Shown here in pieces: positions 15,098 through 22,976 of a stretch of 32,727 nt of DNA; positions within the stretch are counted from its first letter, which is position 1, and each line of letters begins with the position of its first letter. The DNA lies in NCBI GenBank assembly GCA_964535025.1, contig CAZHRW010000004.1:1-32727 (forward strand). Reading direction: 5' to 3'. Below the pieces are notes generated by a model that was not told where the DNA came from, did not search any database, and worked only from the letters and a program-made list of their open reading frames with translations. Position numbers and translations under genes: made by a program. The DNA is from JAAYZK01 sp964535025. GTDB taxonomy: Bacteria; Planctomycetota; Phycisphaerae; SM23-33; FEN-1343.

Positions 15098-15239
15098 TGC
15101 CTGCGGTTACATCTATGATCCCGCCGTCGGCGACCCCGAGAACGGCGTCGCGGCCGGCACCGCCTTCGAAGACCTCCCCGACGACTGGGTCTGCCCCGAG
15201 TGCGGCGTCGGCAAAGACATGTTCAGCCCGGAAGGCTGA
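15081..15239 (+). CDS. Rubredoxin (canonical)
   Basis: A classical 52-residue rubredoxin. It has YVCDACGYIYDPAVGDPENG, the loop and FEDLPDDWVCPECG, with Cys pairs at about 5/8 and 38/41 coordinating one iron. It carries single electrons in the cytoplasm at moderately positive to near-zero potential. ATG 15081 has AGAAAGGAAAG upstream and lies inside the end of the preceding rubredoxin gene in another frame. It is the last gene of the nqr block. Confidence 0.95.
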   Translation: MKYVCDACGYIYDPAVGDPENGVAAGTAFEDLPDDWVCPECGVGKDMFSPEG

Positions 15240-15334
15240 GACCCGCCGACACCGACGGGAGCCGGACGGAGCCATTCACACCATTCGCCACGCGCACGGC
15301 ACGGGGACGTAGCGGCACGGCACATCCAGATCCT

Positions 15335-15634
15335 TTTTTCGAGCAGCGCCAGGCGCTGCGCGTTGGTCGGCCAGGTGAACTCGGACGGCTCATGGCGTGA
15401 GGGAATACCCGGGTAGGGCCACGTGAGATTCTCGTGATGGACCAGGCCGTTGTGCCCGGACCGGGCGGCCAGCTCGATCACATCCGGCGAGGCCGTCCAG
15501 GCAACGGTCAGGCCGGTCAGCTCCACGGCCGCCGATCCGAAGGAGATCCCCTCGTCGTGGCGGAGCGGCTCCCCGGAGCGATTCTCAACGGCGGCGATCA
15601 CGTCGCGGGGTGTTACCACGTGCTTTCCTCTCAT
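15335..15634 (-). pseudogene. N-terminal fragment of a Nif3-like dinuclear-metal protein
   Basis: The leftward frame from ATG 15634 has a Nif3-like start: VTPRDVIAAVENRSG, then VELTGLTVAWTASPDVIELAARSG and GLVHHENLTWPYPG, where the His-His pair matches the family's metal-binding strand. Likeness stops after about 100 residues (…RLALLEK) at a run of A residues near 15335. After that the frame (open to 15113) reads antisense to the rubredoxin gene and looks like nonsense, while other frames stop or lose character. Family members are about 250-370 residues. A deletion or frameshift has removed the rest. Its ATG overlaps the stop of the lipoprotein gene upstream (ATGA). A genuine short protein cannot be excluded. 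Confidence 0.55.
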
Positions 15635-16119
15635 GCCCCTTTCGGCAGGACGGTGAGGAACACGTGGGGGCGGACGTCGGGGCGGCCGGTCAGTTCGGCG
15701 GTGATCTTGAGGGTCTCCAGGAGGGGCCAGCCGGGCTCGATGGGCAGCGCCGTGGTGAAGGTCCGCGTTTGCTTGGCTTCGAGGACCCAGGCGGTGTACC
15801 GCCGCAGCGGGGCGGGGGGGAAGGTCATGGTGCGTTTCCAGCCGGCGACGGCGTCGTATCGCCAGACCTCGATGCGGACGGGGTTGGCGGTGTCCGACTC
15901 GATCAGCAGGTCGCCATAGCTGGTGTTCCTGGCGGTGATGGTCAGTTCGACCGTGTCGCCGACCTCGGCGGTCCGCCGGTCGGCGCTCAGTGTGACCGCC
16001 AGATCGTCCCGGGCGGCCGTGCTGAAGAAGGGCCCCTCGCCCCCGCGGTCCGCGCAACCGCCCAGCAGCAGCACGGCCGCCAGAATCGCCGGCCTCGTGG
16101 GGATCGTTCTCGTCTTCAT
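15631..16119 (-). CDS. Small lipoprotein with BsuPI-like beta-sandwich domain
   Basis: A 162-residue protein with a lipoprotein signal: basic start, hydrophobic AILAAVLLL, and lipobox LGGC with Cys22. The remainder is beta-rich: VTLSADRRTAEVGDTVELTITARNTS (split here) followed by alternating strands to FLTVLPKGA. It resembles the intracellular-proteinase-inhibitor BsuPI-type domain common in secreted bacterial proteins. ATG 16119 has GGAGG 7 nt upstream; a longer frame from 16140 is possible but has no ribosome site. It is translationally coupled to the Nif3-like fragment. Function unknown. Confidence 0.75.
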   Translation of the reverse strand: MKTRTIPTRPAILAAVLLLGGCADRGGEGPFFSTAARDDLAVTLSADRRTAEVGDTVELTITARNTSYGDLLIESDTANPVRIEVWRYDAVAGWKRTMTFPPAPLRRYTAWVLEAKQTRTFTTALPIEPGWPLLETLKITAELTGRPDVRPHVFLTVLPKGA

Positions 16120-16208
16120 CCAGGGCCTCCAGTCAGCCACGGCGAATATCCACTCTCCAAGCAGTCGGCCCCCTCCCTGTTGGATCGTGGATCGTCGCCG
16201 TCTCTCGC

Positions 16209-17522
16209 CTAATGCCTGCCGTATTCAAACACCGCCGGGTACACCCGCCGGACGGTCTTGCGTCTATTATACCCTCGGGCGAGTTCCATGAAGATATCCA
16301 GGTCGCGTTGCAGGTTGGAGCTGGCGTCGTCGAAGTAGAAGCTGCGGATCGGCATGTTGTCGCAGTGGCGCGACAGGGCCGGCTGGATGGCTTCGGTGAC
16401 GATCCCGTTCATGCAACTGAAGGGGCTGATATCGATGATGCCGTCGGCGCCCTTGCGCTGGAGATAGGCGCTCTTGCCGATGGTCAGGACCATCTCGCCG
16501 ACGGCGCTGTCGGCGGGCAGGTACTCCCACACGGGTTTGAGGACCTCCTCGTAGAGATCGTGCGGCTCCTCGTAACCCCGGAAGTCCTCGGCGAACGGGG
16601 CATAGAGGGCGTGCTCGTCGGCGGCCTGGACGGTGTCGCGGACTACGGCCTTGAGCCGTGCCAGGCTGATCCGCTTGCCATGGCGGATCAGGTCGTGGTG
16701 CTGGCCCCAGTTGGTGTACCACACCCACTCGCACATGTCCGACAGCCACGCCTCGCCGCCGTGCGCTTCGATCTTGCGGACCGCGTCATCGTTGCTGAAG
16801 GCATTGAGACGGCAGAAGATCTCCCCGACCACGCCGATGAGCACGCGGTCTTTGGTGTAATGGGCCGGGACATTGCGGAAGCGGTCACGGGCGGCGACGA
16901 GCCCCTCGAGCAGGGCGGCCATGCGGTCGCGGCTGTTGAGATCGGGACGTTCCAGGACCGCCTCGATCTCCTCGAGCGACCTTTCCACCGCCGCGTCCGC
17001 CGCGCCGGGCTCGGTTTCGTAGGGGCGGGTCCGCAGGAGTATCTTGCGGAGGATGTCGCCGGCGACGAGGGCCCGCCAGAGACGGCGGATCATGTCCGGC
17101 GCGTGGGCGGCCAACCCGCCGTAGCTATTCTTGCTGGTGGGGCTGATGATGGGGATGTTGTCGTAGCCCATCTCCCGCAGGACATGCCGCAGGTAGGGGG
17201 CGTACTGGCCGAACCGGCAGGGGCCCTCGGCGACGGGCATGAAAAAGGCGGTCGCGTCGGGGTCGAAGCCGGGGGCGTGGACGATCCGCATGAAGTCGCC
17301 GAGGGTGACCTTCTGGGGGTAGCACTCCTCGCCGCTGCTATACAGGGCGCCCCATTTGAGTGTTTCGTCGTTGGACGGCTCGACCATGCGGGCGTTGATG
17401 CCGGCCGAGCGGAACACGGCGGTGAACACGCGGGCGCCGATGTAGGTCATACGGGGCACGTAAAGCGTCCGGCCGTCCAGATCGGCCGGGGCGGGTGATT
17501 CGGTTGCGGTCATAGGTTCCAT
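16209..17522 (-). CDS. 2-hydroxyacyl-CoA dehydratase D-component-like iron-sulfur protein (HgdB-like, activase-associated)
   Basis: A 437-residue cytoplasmic protein related to the HgdB/BcrB-type component and to the C-terminal part of giant activase fusions. Candidate cluster ligands are the Cys in GEECYPQK, EGPCRFGQYAPY and DISPFSCMNGIV. Other marks are PTSKNSYGG and YTNWGQHHDLIRHGK. Such proteins receive electrons from an ATP-driven activase. Here the activase gene lies just upstream (42 bp), so the two are an operon. No second dehydratase subunit or CoA-pathway gene is adjacent, so the substrate is unknown. The start is uncertain: ATG 17522 is used, while TTG 17528 and ATG 17513 are in frame and none has a strong ribosome site. 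Confidence 0.85.
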   Translation of the reverse strand: MEPMTATESPAPADLDGRTLYVPRMTYIGARVFTAVFRSAGINARMVEPSNDETLKWGALYSSGEECYPQKVTLGDFMRIVHAPGFDPDATAFFMPVAEGPCRFGQYAPYLRHVLREMGYDNIPIISPTSKNSYGGLAAHAPDMIRRLWRALVAGDILRKILLRTRPYETEPGAADAAVERSLEEIEAVLERPDLNSRDRMAALLEGLVAARDRFRNVPAHYTKDRVLIGVVGEIFCRLNAFSNDDAVRKIEAHGGEAWLSDMCEWVWYTNWGQHHDLIRHGKRISLARLKAVVRDTVQAADEHALYAPFAEDFRGYEEPHDLYEEVLKPVWEYLPADSAVGEMVLTIGKSAYLQRKGADGIIDISPFSCMNGIVTEAIQPALSRHCDNMPIRSFYFDDASSNLQRDLDIFMELARGYNRRKTVRRVYPAVFEYGRH

Positions 17523-17564
17523 GGTCAATCCGCCATTGTCCTCGGCGTGCCCGCACGGGGGCGG

Positions 17565-20500
17565 TCACACCAGTTGTTTGTGCGCTTCGGTCAGAATCGG
17601 GCGCAAGAAGCCCTTGCTGTCGAGATAGGCTTCGCAGCGGGTCATCATGCCCGCGTCGTTGCTGTGGCCGTCGAATTGCAGCGTCAGGAACGGTCGTCCG
17701 CTGGTCGAGCGGATGAAGTGCTTGACGAAGCTGTCCGGGCCGCACTTAAAGTTGGTGACGTAGATGATGTCGAGGTTCGGGTAGTCCGCCACCAACTTGG
17801 CCGCCGCGATGATTCTGCGGCCGTAGTTCCAGTACATGTTGTCGTTAATGGCCCGCACGTCGATGGCGTCGGTGTCGACGCAGTCGATCGGGATGACGTT
17901 CACGCCGTACGATTCACGGAGCTTCCGCTGCACGGCCAGGGAGACGCCGGCGTCGTGGATGTTGTAGGGGCGTCCGACGAGGAGGATCCCGCGTTCGTTG
18001 CGTTTGTGCAGGGTCTCCAGGGCCTCGGCGCCCTTGGCATAGCAGGCGGTGCGGAACCGCCGCAGGGCCTCGAAGGCGGCGGTCACGGCCCGATCGACCC
18101 GGCGGGCGGGGATGCCCAGGGGCTTGAACAGTGCCCGCAGCGCCTTGCGGATGGCGGCGGGGCCTTCGCGGAACCGCAGGACCGGCGAAAGCCACCACTC
18201 GGGACGGATCGACGCGAATGCGGGGCTGGACCGGATAACATAGGGGAGGGTCTGACCCCACGGGCACATGTAGGAGTTTCGCTCCTCCCAGCGGGTTTCC
18301 ATGCTGAAAACGTTGGGCAGGAAGAGGTAATCGGTCCCGCGGGCGGCCAGCTCGGCGACGTGCCCGTGGGCGACCGTGATGGGGAAGCACGGCTCGGCGA
18401 CCACGGCGTCGAGGCCGGCGGTAACGGTGGTGCGGTTGGTCGGGTCGCTCAGAACCGTCCGCAGGCCGCACCCGGCCAGCAGCGTGCGGTAGAACGGCAG
18501 CAGCTCCAGCGTGTACATGCACCGCGGCAGACCCACCAGTGGGGCGTCGTCGGGCACGGACGGCAGGTCGCTGTCGTCCAGGAGCAACTGCTCCCGAAAG
18601 GCGCCGATGTCTTCGATGATCGGCTTGCGGTCGGTCTTGGCCCGCTTGCGGTACCGGTCGGAGCACTTGTCGCCCCAGTAGGTCTTCTCGCCCTCGACGG
18701 TGAACTCCTGGATCGCGCAGTGGTTCGAGCAGCCCTTGCAGGTGAACTCGCGGAGGGTGTATTGAACCTTATCCATCTCCCAGCCGCGGAACCTCGTCGT
18801 TCGCCGCTGAGGGCGCGTCGAGGCATACGCCCCGCCGCCGACCGCCCGAGGCGCCGCCGCGACCGGTTCGGCCATTTTCTCCCGCGCCAGCAGGGCCGCG
18901 CCGATGGCGCCCATGACGCCGTTGTGGGGGGGCACGACGATGTCCTTGTCGAGGATCGACGCGAAGGCCGCGGCGACCGCGTCGTTGTAGGCGGTGCCGC
19001 CCTGGAAGAAGATCTGATCGCCGATGTGGCGGCCGCGGACCACGCGGTTGATGTAGTTGTGGGCGATCGAGTAGGCCAGCCCGGCGATGACGTCGCCGGT
19101 CTCGGCGCCGCGCTGCATGACATTGTTGACGTCGTGCTCCATGAATACGGTGCAGCGTTCACCCAGGCGGATGGGGGCCGTCGAGGCCAGGGCGAGTTGG
19201 GCGAACTCGTCCTTGATGGACACGCCCAGTTCCTCGGCCCGCTCCTCCAGGAAGCTGCCGGTGCCGGCGGCGCAGGCGTCGTTCATGGTGAAGTCGACGA
19301 CGATCCCGTCCTGGAGGCTGATGAACTTGGAGTCCTGCCCGCCGATCTCGAAAATGGTGTCGGGTACGCGGTCGATCATCTTGCGGCCGATGAAGCTGGC
19401 GCCGGTCTTGTGGCAGGTGATCTCGTCCTTGACGGTGTCGGCCCCGACCAGCGCGCCGATCAGCTCGCGCCCCGAGCCGGTGGTCCCCACCCCGTGGACG
19501 ACGATGCGATCGCCGACGGCATCGCGGATCTCCAGCAGCCCCTCGGTGACGACCTCGATGGGACGGCCGCGGGTGGGGGTGTAGATCTCGTAGACGACAC
19601 GGCCGGCGTCGTCGACCAGGACCAGGTTGGTCGAGACGCTGCCGACGTCGATGCCCAACCAGGTGTCAACGAGTTGGTCGGTCGGCTCGAACGTGTAGGG
19701 CTCGACCTGGTCGCGCAGCAGCAGGACGCGGTGGGTGCTCAGCGGCTCGGTGGTAGCAAACTCACTCGTCTCGCCGCCGGTGCGCAGGCGCGCCAGGCGG
19801 GTCATATCGACGTCGTCGGTCTGCCTGCGCCCGATCGCCGCGGCCCCGATGGCGACGAAGTGCGCCTGGGCGTCCGGGACGATCAGTTCCGCCTCGCCGA
19901 CCTCGAACGCCTCCCGCATCGCCCGCACCACGGCGGTATTGGCCGCCACCCCCCCGATGAACGCCGCCGGCGGGATCAGCTTGCGGCTGCGGACGACCGC
20001 CGAGCGGTAGTTCCGCGCCACGGCGTCGCACAACCCGCGGAGCACCTCGGCCGGCGAGTAGCCCTTCTGCTGGGCGTGGATCATGTCCGTCTTGGCGAAC
20101 ACGCTGCATCGTCCGGCGATCTGTGCCGAGCGCTCGGTGTCGGCGACGACGCGGCCGATCTGGTCGACCTCGTAGTGCAGGCGGCCGGCCTGCTGATCGA
20201 GGAAGCTGCCGGTCCCGGCGGCGCAATCGCCGTTGGTCTGGTAATCGACGATCCCGCCGGCCTCATCGAGCAGGAGGAACTTGCTGGTTTCCCCGCCCAT
20301 CTCGAACAGCGTCCGCACACCGGGGATCACCATCGCGGCGGCCGCGGCGATCGCCTTGAACTCGTTGACCTGCCGGACGCCCAGACGCTCGGCGACCGCG
20401 GGGCCGCCGCTGCCGGCGACCGTGATCGCGGCGATGTCGTCGCCCCCGACCAGGTCCACCACGTCGTCGAGCATGCGACGCGCCACGTCGATCGGTCGTC

Positions 20501-20681
20501 CCTGCGTTCGACGGGCGGCCGTCACCCACAGCGATACCTCCGACGTTTCGTCCGGCAGCGCCACCGGCGCGAACACCCCCGGCGGCGCATCGGAGGTCAA
20601 CCGTTCGGCGGCGGCGCCGTCGGCCAGCACCGCCACCTTGACGGCGACGGACCCCACATCGATTCCGATCCAGCAACCCAT
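17565..20681 (-). CDS. Tandem CoA-dehydratase activase (two BadF/HgdC ATPase domains) fused to DUF2229
   Basis: A 1038-residue protein. Two ASKHA ATPase domains of the BadF/BadG/HgdC family lie at about 4-285 (WIGIDVGSVAVK) and 342-600 (WLGIDVGSVSTN). Each keeps the two Cys that hold the 4Fe-4S cluster in HgdC dimers: C153 (GDCAAGTGSF) and C192, C470 (NDACAAGTGSF) and C510, with the normal 39-40 spacing. The fused pair could therefore form the cluster within one chain. A linker with CKGCSNHC (648-655) and a further Cys (GDKC, 673) may bind another cluster. A DUF2229-type region follows (about 715-1038), with AEPCFPI and MCPWGQTLPYV. ATG 20681 has GGAGGAG 5-6 nt upstream. In many bacteria the HgdB-like part is fused too; here it is the next gene. 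Confidence 0.93.
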   Translation of the reverse strand: MGCWIGIDVGSVAVKVAVLADGAAAERLTSDAPPGVFAPVALPDETSEVSLWVTAARRTQGRPIDVARRMLDDVVDLVGGDDIAAITVAGSGGPAVAERLGVRQVNEFKAIAAAAAMVIPGVRTLFEMGGETSKFLLLDEAGGIVDYQTNGDCAAGTGSFLDQQAGRLHYEVDQIGRVVADTERSAQIAGRCSVFAKTDMIHAQQKGYSPAEVLRGLCDAVARNYRSAVVRSRKLIPPAAFIGGVAANTAVVRAMREAFEVGEAELIVPDAQAHFVAIGAAAIGRRQTDDVDMTRLARLRTGGETSEFATTEPLSTHRVLLLRDQVEPYTFEPTDQLVDTWLGIDVGSVSTNLVLVDDAGRVVYEIYTPTRGRPIEVVTEGLLEIRDAVGDRIVVHGVGTTGSGRELIGALVGADTVKDEITCHKTGASFIGRKMIDRVPDTIFEIGGQDSKFISLQDGIVVDFTMNDACAAGTGSFLEERAEELGVSIKDEFAQLALASTAPIRLGERCTVFMEHDVNNVMQRGAETGDVIAGLAYSIAHNYINRVVRGRHIGDQIFFQGGTAYNDAVAAAFASILDKDIVVPPHNGVMGAIGAALLAREKMAEPVAAAPRAVGGGAYASTRPQRRTTRFRGWEMDKVQYTLREFTCKGCSNHCAIQEFTVEGEKTYWGDKCSDRYRKRAKTDRKPIIEDIGAFREQLLLDDSDLPSVPDDAPLVGLPRCMYTLELLPFYRTLLAGCGLRTVLSDPTNRTTVTAGLDAVVAEPCFPITVAHGHVAELAARGTDYLFLPNVFSMETRWEERNSYMCPWGQTLPYVIRSSPAFASIRPEWWLSPVLRFREGPAAIRKALRALFKPLGIPARRVDRAVTAAFEALRRFRTACYAKGAEALETLHKRNERGILLVGRPYNIHDAGVSLAVQRKLRESYGVNVIPIDCVDTDAIDVRAINDNMYWNYGRRIIAAAKLVADYPNLDIIYVTNFKCGPDSFVKHFIRSTSGRPFLTLQFDGHSNDAGMMTRCEAYLDSKGFLRPILTEAHKQLV

Positions 20682-21045
20682 GTAACTCCTCCCGACGGCA
20701 CGAATGGCCGATATAGGTCTATGATCTATACCATCCCTTCAGTGAAGCGGGCGCCTTGCCGCCGGGGCCAAGGTGCCGTCTTCATCCGACGGCGCAGCTC
20801 AGCATCGGCCGAATGTCGGATCATCCGCCCTCTGGTCCCAACGCCGCTCGCTTCACCTCCACGCCGGGGCCGCCCTCGGTGGCGTCTGCCGGCAAGAGCC
20901 GTCCCAATTGCCTGATAATATGAAACTAGAACCCCCGGTTTTTCAAGCGAATTTGAGAACGCCCCCGGCGGTCGGCTGGCCCGACCGGCAGGGGCCTTGC
21001 CGTCCAAGTCCAAGTGCCGGTGGCTCGCCCCCGATGTCAAATCAA
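20682..21045. other. Intergenic region between activase and flagellin genes
   Basis: About 360 bp with no convincing gene; the small open frame at 20726-21064 has no family character. It contains a palindrome near 20712-20730, A/T-rich spots near 20912-20946 (TGATAATATGAAAC and TTTTTCAAG) and, at its right end, the flagellin terminator tail. Confidence 0.6.
20712..20730. promoter_or_regulatory. Palindromic operator/promoter candidate before the activase gene
   Basis: TATAGGTC-TAT-GATCTATA has 8-bp arms with one mismatch and lies 31-50 bp before the activase ATG. It holds -10-like sequence on the coding strand (CATAGA, with TTCACT 17 bp upstream). The A/T content stands out from its surroundings. 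No known regulator consensus was recognised. Confidence 0.3.
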
Positions 21046-21086
21046 GCGCGGGTCGATCCGCCATGGTGGGGCGGACCGACCCGCGC
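21036..21086 (-). terminator. Rho-independent terminator of the flagellin gene
   Basis: Arms 21046-21062 and 21070-21086 form a 17-bp stem (one G-T wobble) with a 7-nt loop, 29 bp after the flagellin stop. Read leftward, it is followed by TTGATTTGACAT, a moderately T-rich tail. Confidence 0.7.
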
Positions 21087-21114
21087 GGGTGGGTCAGTCA
21101 GGTCGGCGGGTCCG

Positions 21115-22530
21115 TCAGCCGATGAGGCTGAGTACCGACTGCGGCGTCGCGTTGGCGATCGACAGGACGCTGGTCGAGGCGTTGACGAGGATCTGGTTCC
21201 GCGTCAACCGGGCCGTCTCGGAGGCGAAGTCGGTCTCGCGGATCACCGAATCGGCCGCCGCGACGTTCTCGTAGGCGACGTTGAGGCTGTTGATGGTGGT
21301 CTGGACGGTGTCCTTGATGAAGCTGCCCAGCCGGCCGCGTGCCGTGGCGATCTGCTCGGTCGCCGCCTCGATGATCGTCTGGGCGCCGGCGGCATCGGTC
21401 CGGAGATCGTTGGCGCCGCCGGAGGCGATGTCCGAGAGGACCCCCTCGGAGGCCGCCCCCAGCTTGGTGGTGAAGACGCTGGGAAGGCCGACCACCTCCT
21501 GACCGGTCACGCCGATGTTGGGGCTGAGTTGGAAGGTCGCCCCGCCGCCCTTTTCGACCGTGATCGTCTCGGTGTTGGCGGCGGTGTCGACGAGGTCGTC
21601 GGTCATCGTGAACTCGATGTCGAGCGTCGGCGTCCGGACGGAGGCCGTGTAGCCGTCGACGGAGGCGACGGCGTTGTTGATGGTGACGACGGCATCGGCG
21701 CCGGCGCTGGTGGTGTTCAGGCCCTCGGTCAGCCCGGCGTTGTTGGTGCCGGCGACGACCTCGACGCGGACGAACTCGTCGGCGCCGAAGGCCTTGCTGA
21801 CCAGTTCGCCACCGGAGACGATGACCCCGGTGATACCCGACAGGGCGTTCACCGCGTCACCAAGGTCCGCGGCGGTGGTGCCGTCGGCCACGGTGATCGT
21901 GGCCGAGCCCTTCGCCCCGGTGATCTCATAGGTCACCGACTCGCCGGCCCCGTCGGCGTCCACATCGGCCAGGGCGCCGCCGTCGGCTTTCGCCGCCGCC
22001 GTCACGACCTCGACGTTGACGGTGAGGTCGGCGTCGGCAACGCCCTTGGCGGCGTTGACCGTGACGTCCCGGACGGTTCCGCCGGCGGTGCTCGTGCGGA
22101 ACCCCTTGGACCCGTCGAGCAGCCTTTCGCCGTTGAAGCTGGTCTGGCTGGCGATCCGGTCGATCGAGTCGAGGATCCCGTCCACCTGGAGTTGGTTGGC
22201 GCGGATCTCCTCGGCGTTCAGGCCCCCGGCGTTGGCGGACTGGACGGCGAGGCTCTGCAGGTCGCCCAGCAGGTCCGACACCTCCGCCAGCGCGCCTTCG
22301 GCGGTGGCGACGATGCTGTTGGCCCGCTCGGCGTTGGCCATGGCGGCCTTGATGCCGACCATCTCCGAGCGGAGGTTCTCGCTGGCGATCAGGCCGGCCG
22401 GATCGTCGCTGCCGCGATTGATACGGTAGCCGGTGCTGAGACGCTCCAGCGATGTCTTAAGGTCCGCGTTGTTCTGGTTGAGATAACGCGCTGAGACCAG
22501 TGAGGCCACGTTGGTGTTGATCCTGCTCAT
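21115..22530 (-). CDS. fliC: Flagellin
   Basis: A 471-residue filament protein. The conserved N-terminal D0/D1 part (MSRINTNVASLVSARYLNQNN onward, about residues 1-140) and C-terminal D1/D0 part (about 375-471, ending ATPQSVLSLIG) are intact. The middle (about 140-370) is Ala/Val/Thr-rich and contains a flagellin-IN-like stretch (ATITVADGTTAADLGDAVNA). A TVEKGGGATFQLSPNIG segment is reminiscent of planctomycete flagellins. ATG 22530 is chosen because flagellins begin MSRIN/MAxxIN, and GGAGA lies 6 nt upstream; the longer open frame to 22776 is not family-like. It stands alone with a terminator, and no other flagellar gene is near. No clear sigma28 or sigma54 promoter was found upstream. Confidence 0.96.
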   Translation of the reverse strand: MSRINTNVASLVSARYLNQNNADLKTSLERLSTGYRINRGSDDPAGLIASENLRSEMVGIKAAMANAERANSIVATAEGALAEVSDLLGDLQSLAVQSANAGGLNAEEIRANQLQVDGILDSIDRIASQTSFNGERLLDGSKGFRTSTAGGTVRDVTVNAAKGVADADLTVNVEVVTAAAKADGGALADVDADGAGESVTYEITGAKGSATITVADGTTAADLGDAVNALSGITGVIVSGGELVSKAFGADEFVRVEVVAGTNNAGLTEGLNTTSAGADAVVTINNAVASVDGYTASVRTPTLDIEFTMTDDLVDTAANTETITVEKGGGATFQLSPNIGVTGQEVVGLPSVFTTKLGAASEGVLSDIASGGANDLRTDAAGAQTIIEAATEQIATARGRLGSFIKDTVQTTINSLNVAYENVAAADSVIRETDFASETARLTRNQILVNASTSVLSIANATPQSVLSLIG

Positions 22531-22976
22531 TGTCGGTCTCCGTCTGTCTTTCTTGCTGACTGGGTTGCCGGGTCGTCGCCGACCACGCCCGCGACGACGA
22601 TCGGGGCGGCATCCGTCCGCACCCGTCGGCTTGCGCCGAGGCATCCCCGGCATCGTCGCCGGTGGGAACGTCCTTGATGCCGCCGTGAGCCGACAAGGTG
22701 CCTCGCGTGGCGTCGGCGGGCGAGTCACGCCGGAGGTCCACGGGGGACGTTCATGCCGCGGCCCCGGCGGAAGCACCGGCGGCGAGGAAATCGGAATCCA
22801 CTAGGAATATAGTACTTACGGAAGGTTTCTCAGCCGGGCATACCCCCGTCCCCCGCGGCGATGCCGGCTCGCCGCTGTTGAGCAGGTCCGCTCGAGCGCC
22901 CCGTGCGGCCAATTTGCGGAGTTAGGGCCATTACCATATCCGGTTATGACGGAAACGACGACGGAAACGGCGGGCC
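22531..22976. other. Intergenic region upstream of flagellin
   Basis: About 445 bp without a supportable gene. It should hold the flagellin promoter and leader. The only A/T-rich island is 22795-22830, where the leftward strand reads GTAAGTACTATATTCC with TATATT or TACTAT as possible -10. No good -35, sigma28 or sigma54 match was seen, and a start there implies a leader of about 270 nt. The remainder shows nothing recognisable. Confidence 0.5.

Noticed and set aside
17547..20915. Rightward 1122-codon frame over the activase
   Set aside because: Longer than most real genes but pure shadow: Asp/Val/Gly-rich with no motif, while the other strand carries conserved ATPase and cluster motifs.
20726..21064. 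Small leftward open frame in the activase-flagellin gap
   Set aside because: Basic, low-complexity, overlaps the terminator hairpin, and has no ribosome site.
20773..22494. Rightward frame over flagellin
   Set aside because: Antisense shadow of flagellin with no recognisable domain.
22780..22835. Sigma28 promoter for flagellin
   Set aside because: A CCGATT core exists, but no -35 element is found at the correct spacing; only an A/T-rich island can be reported.
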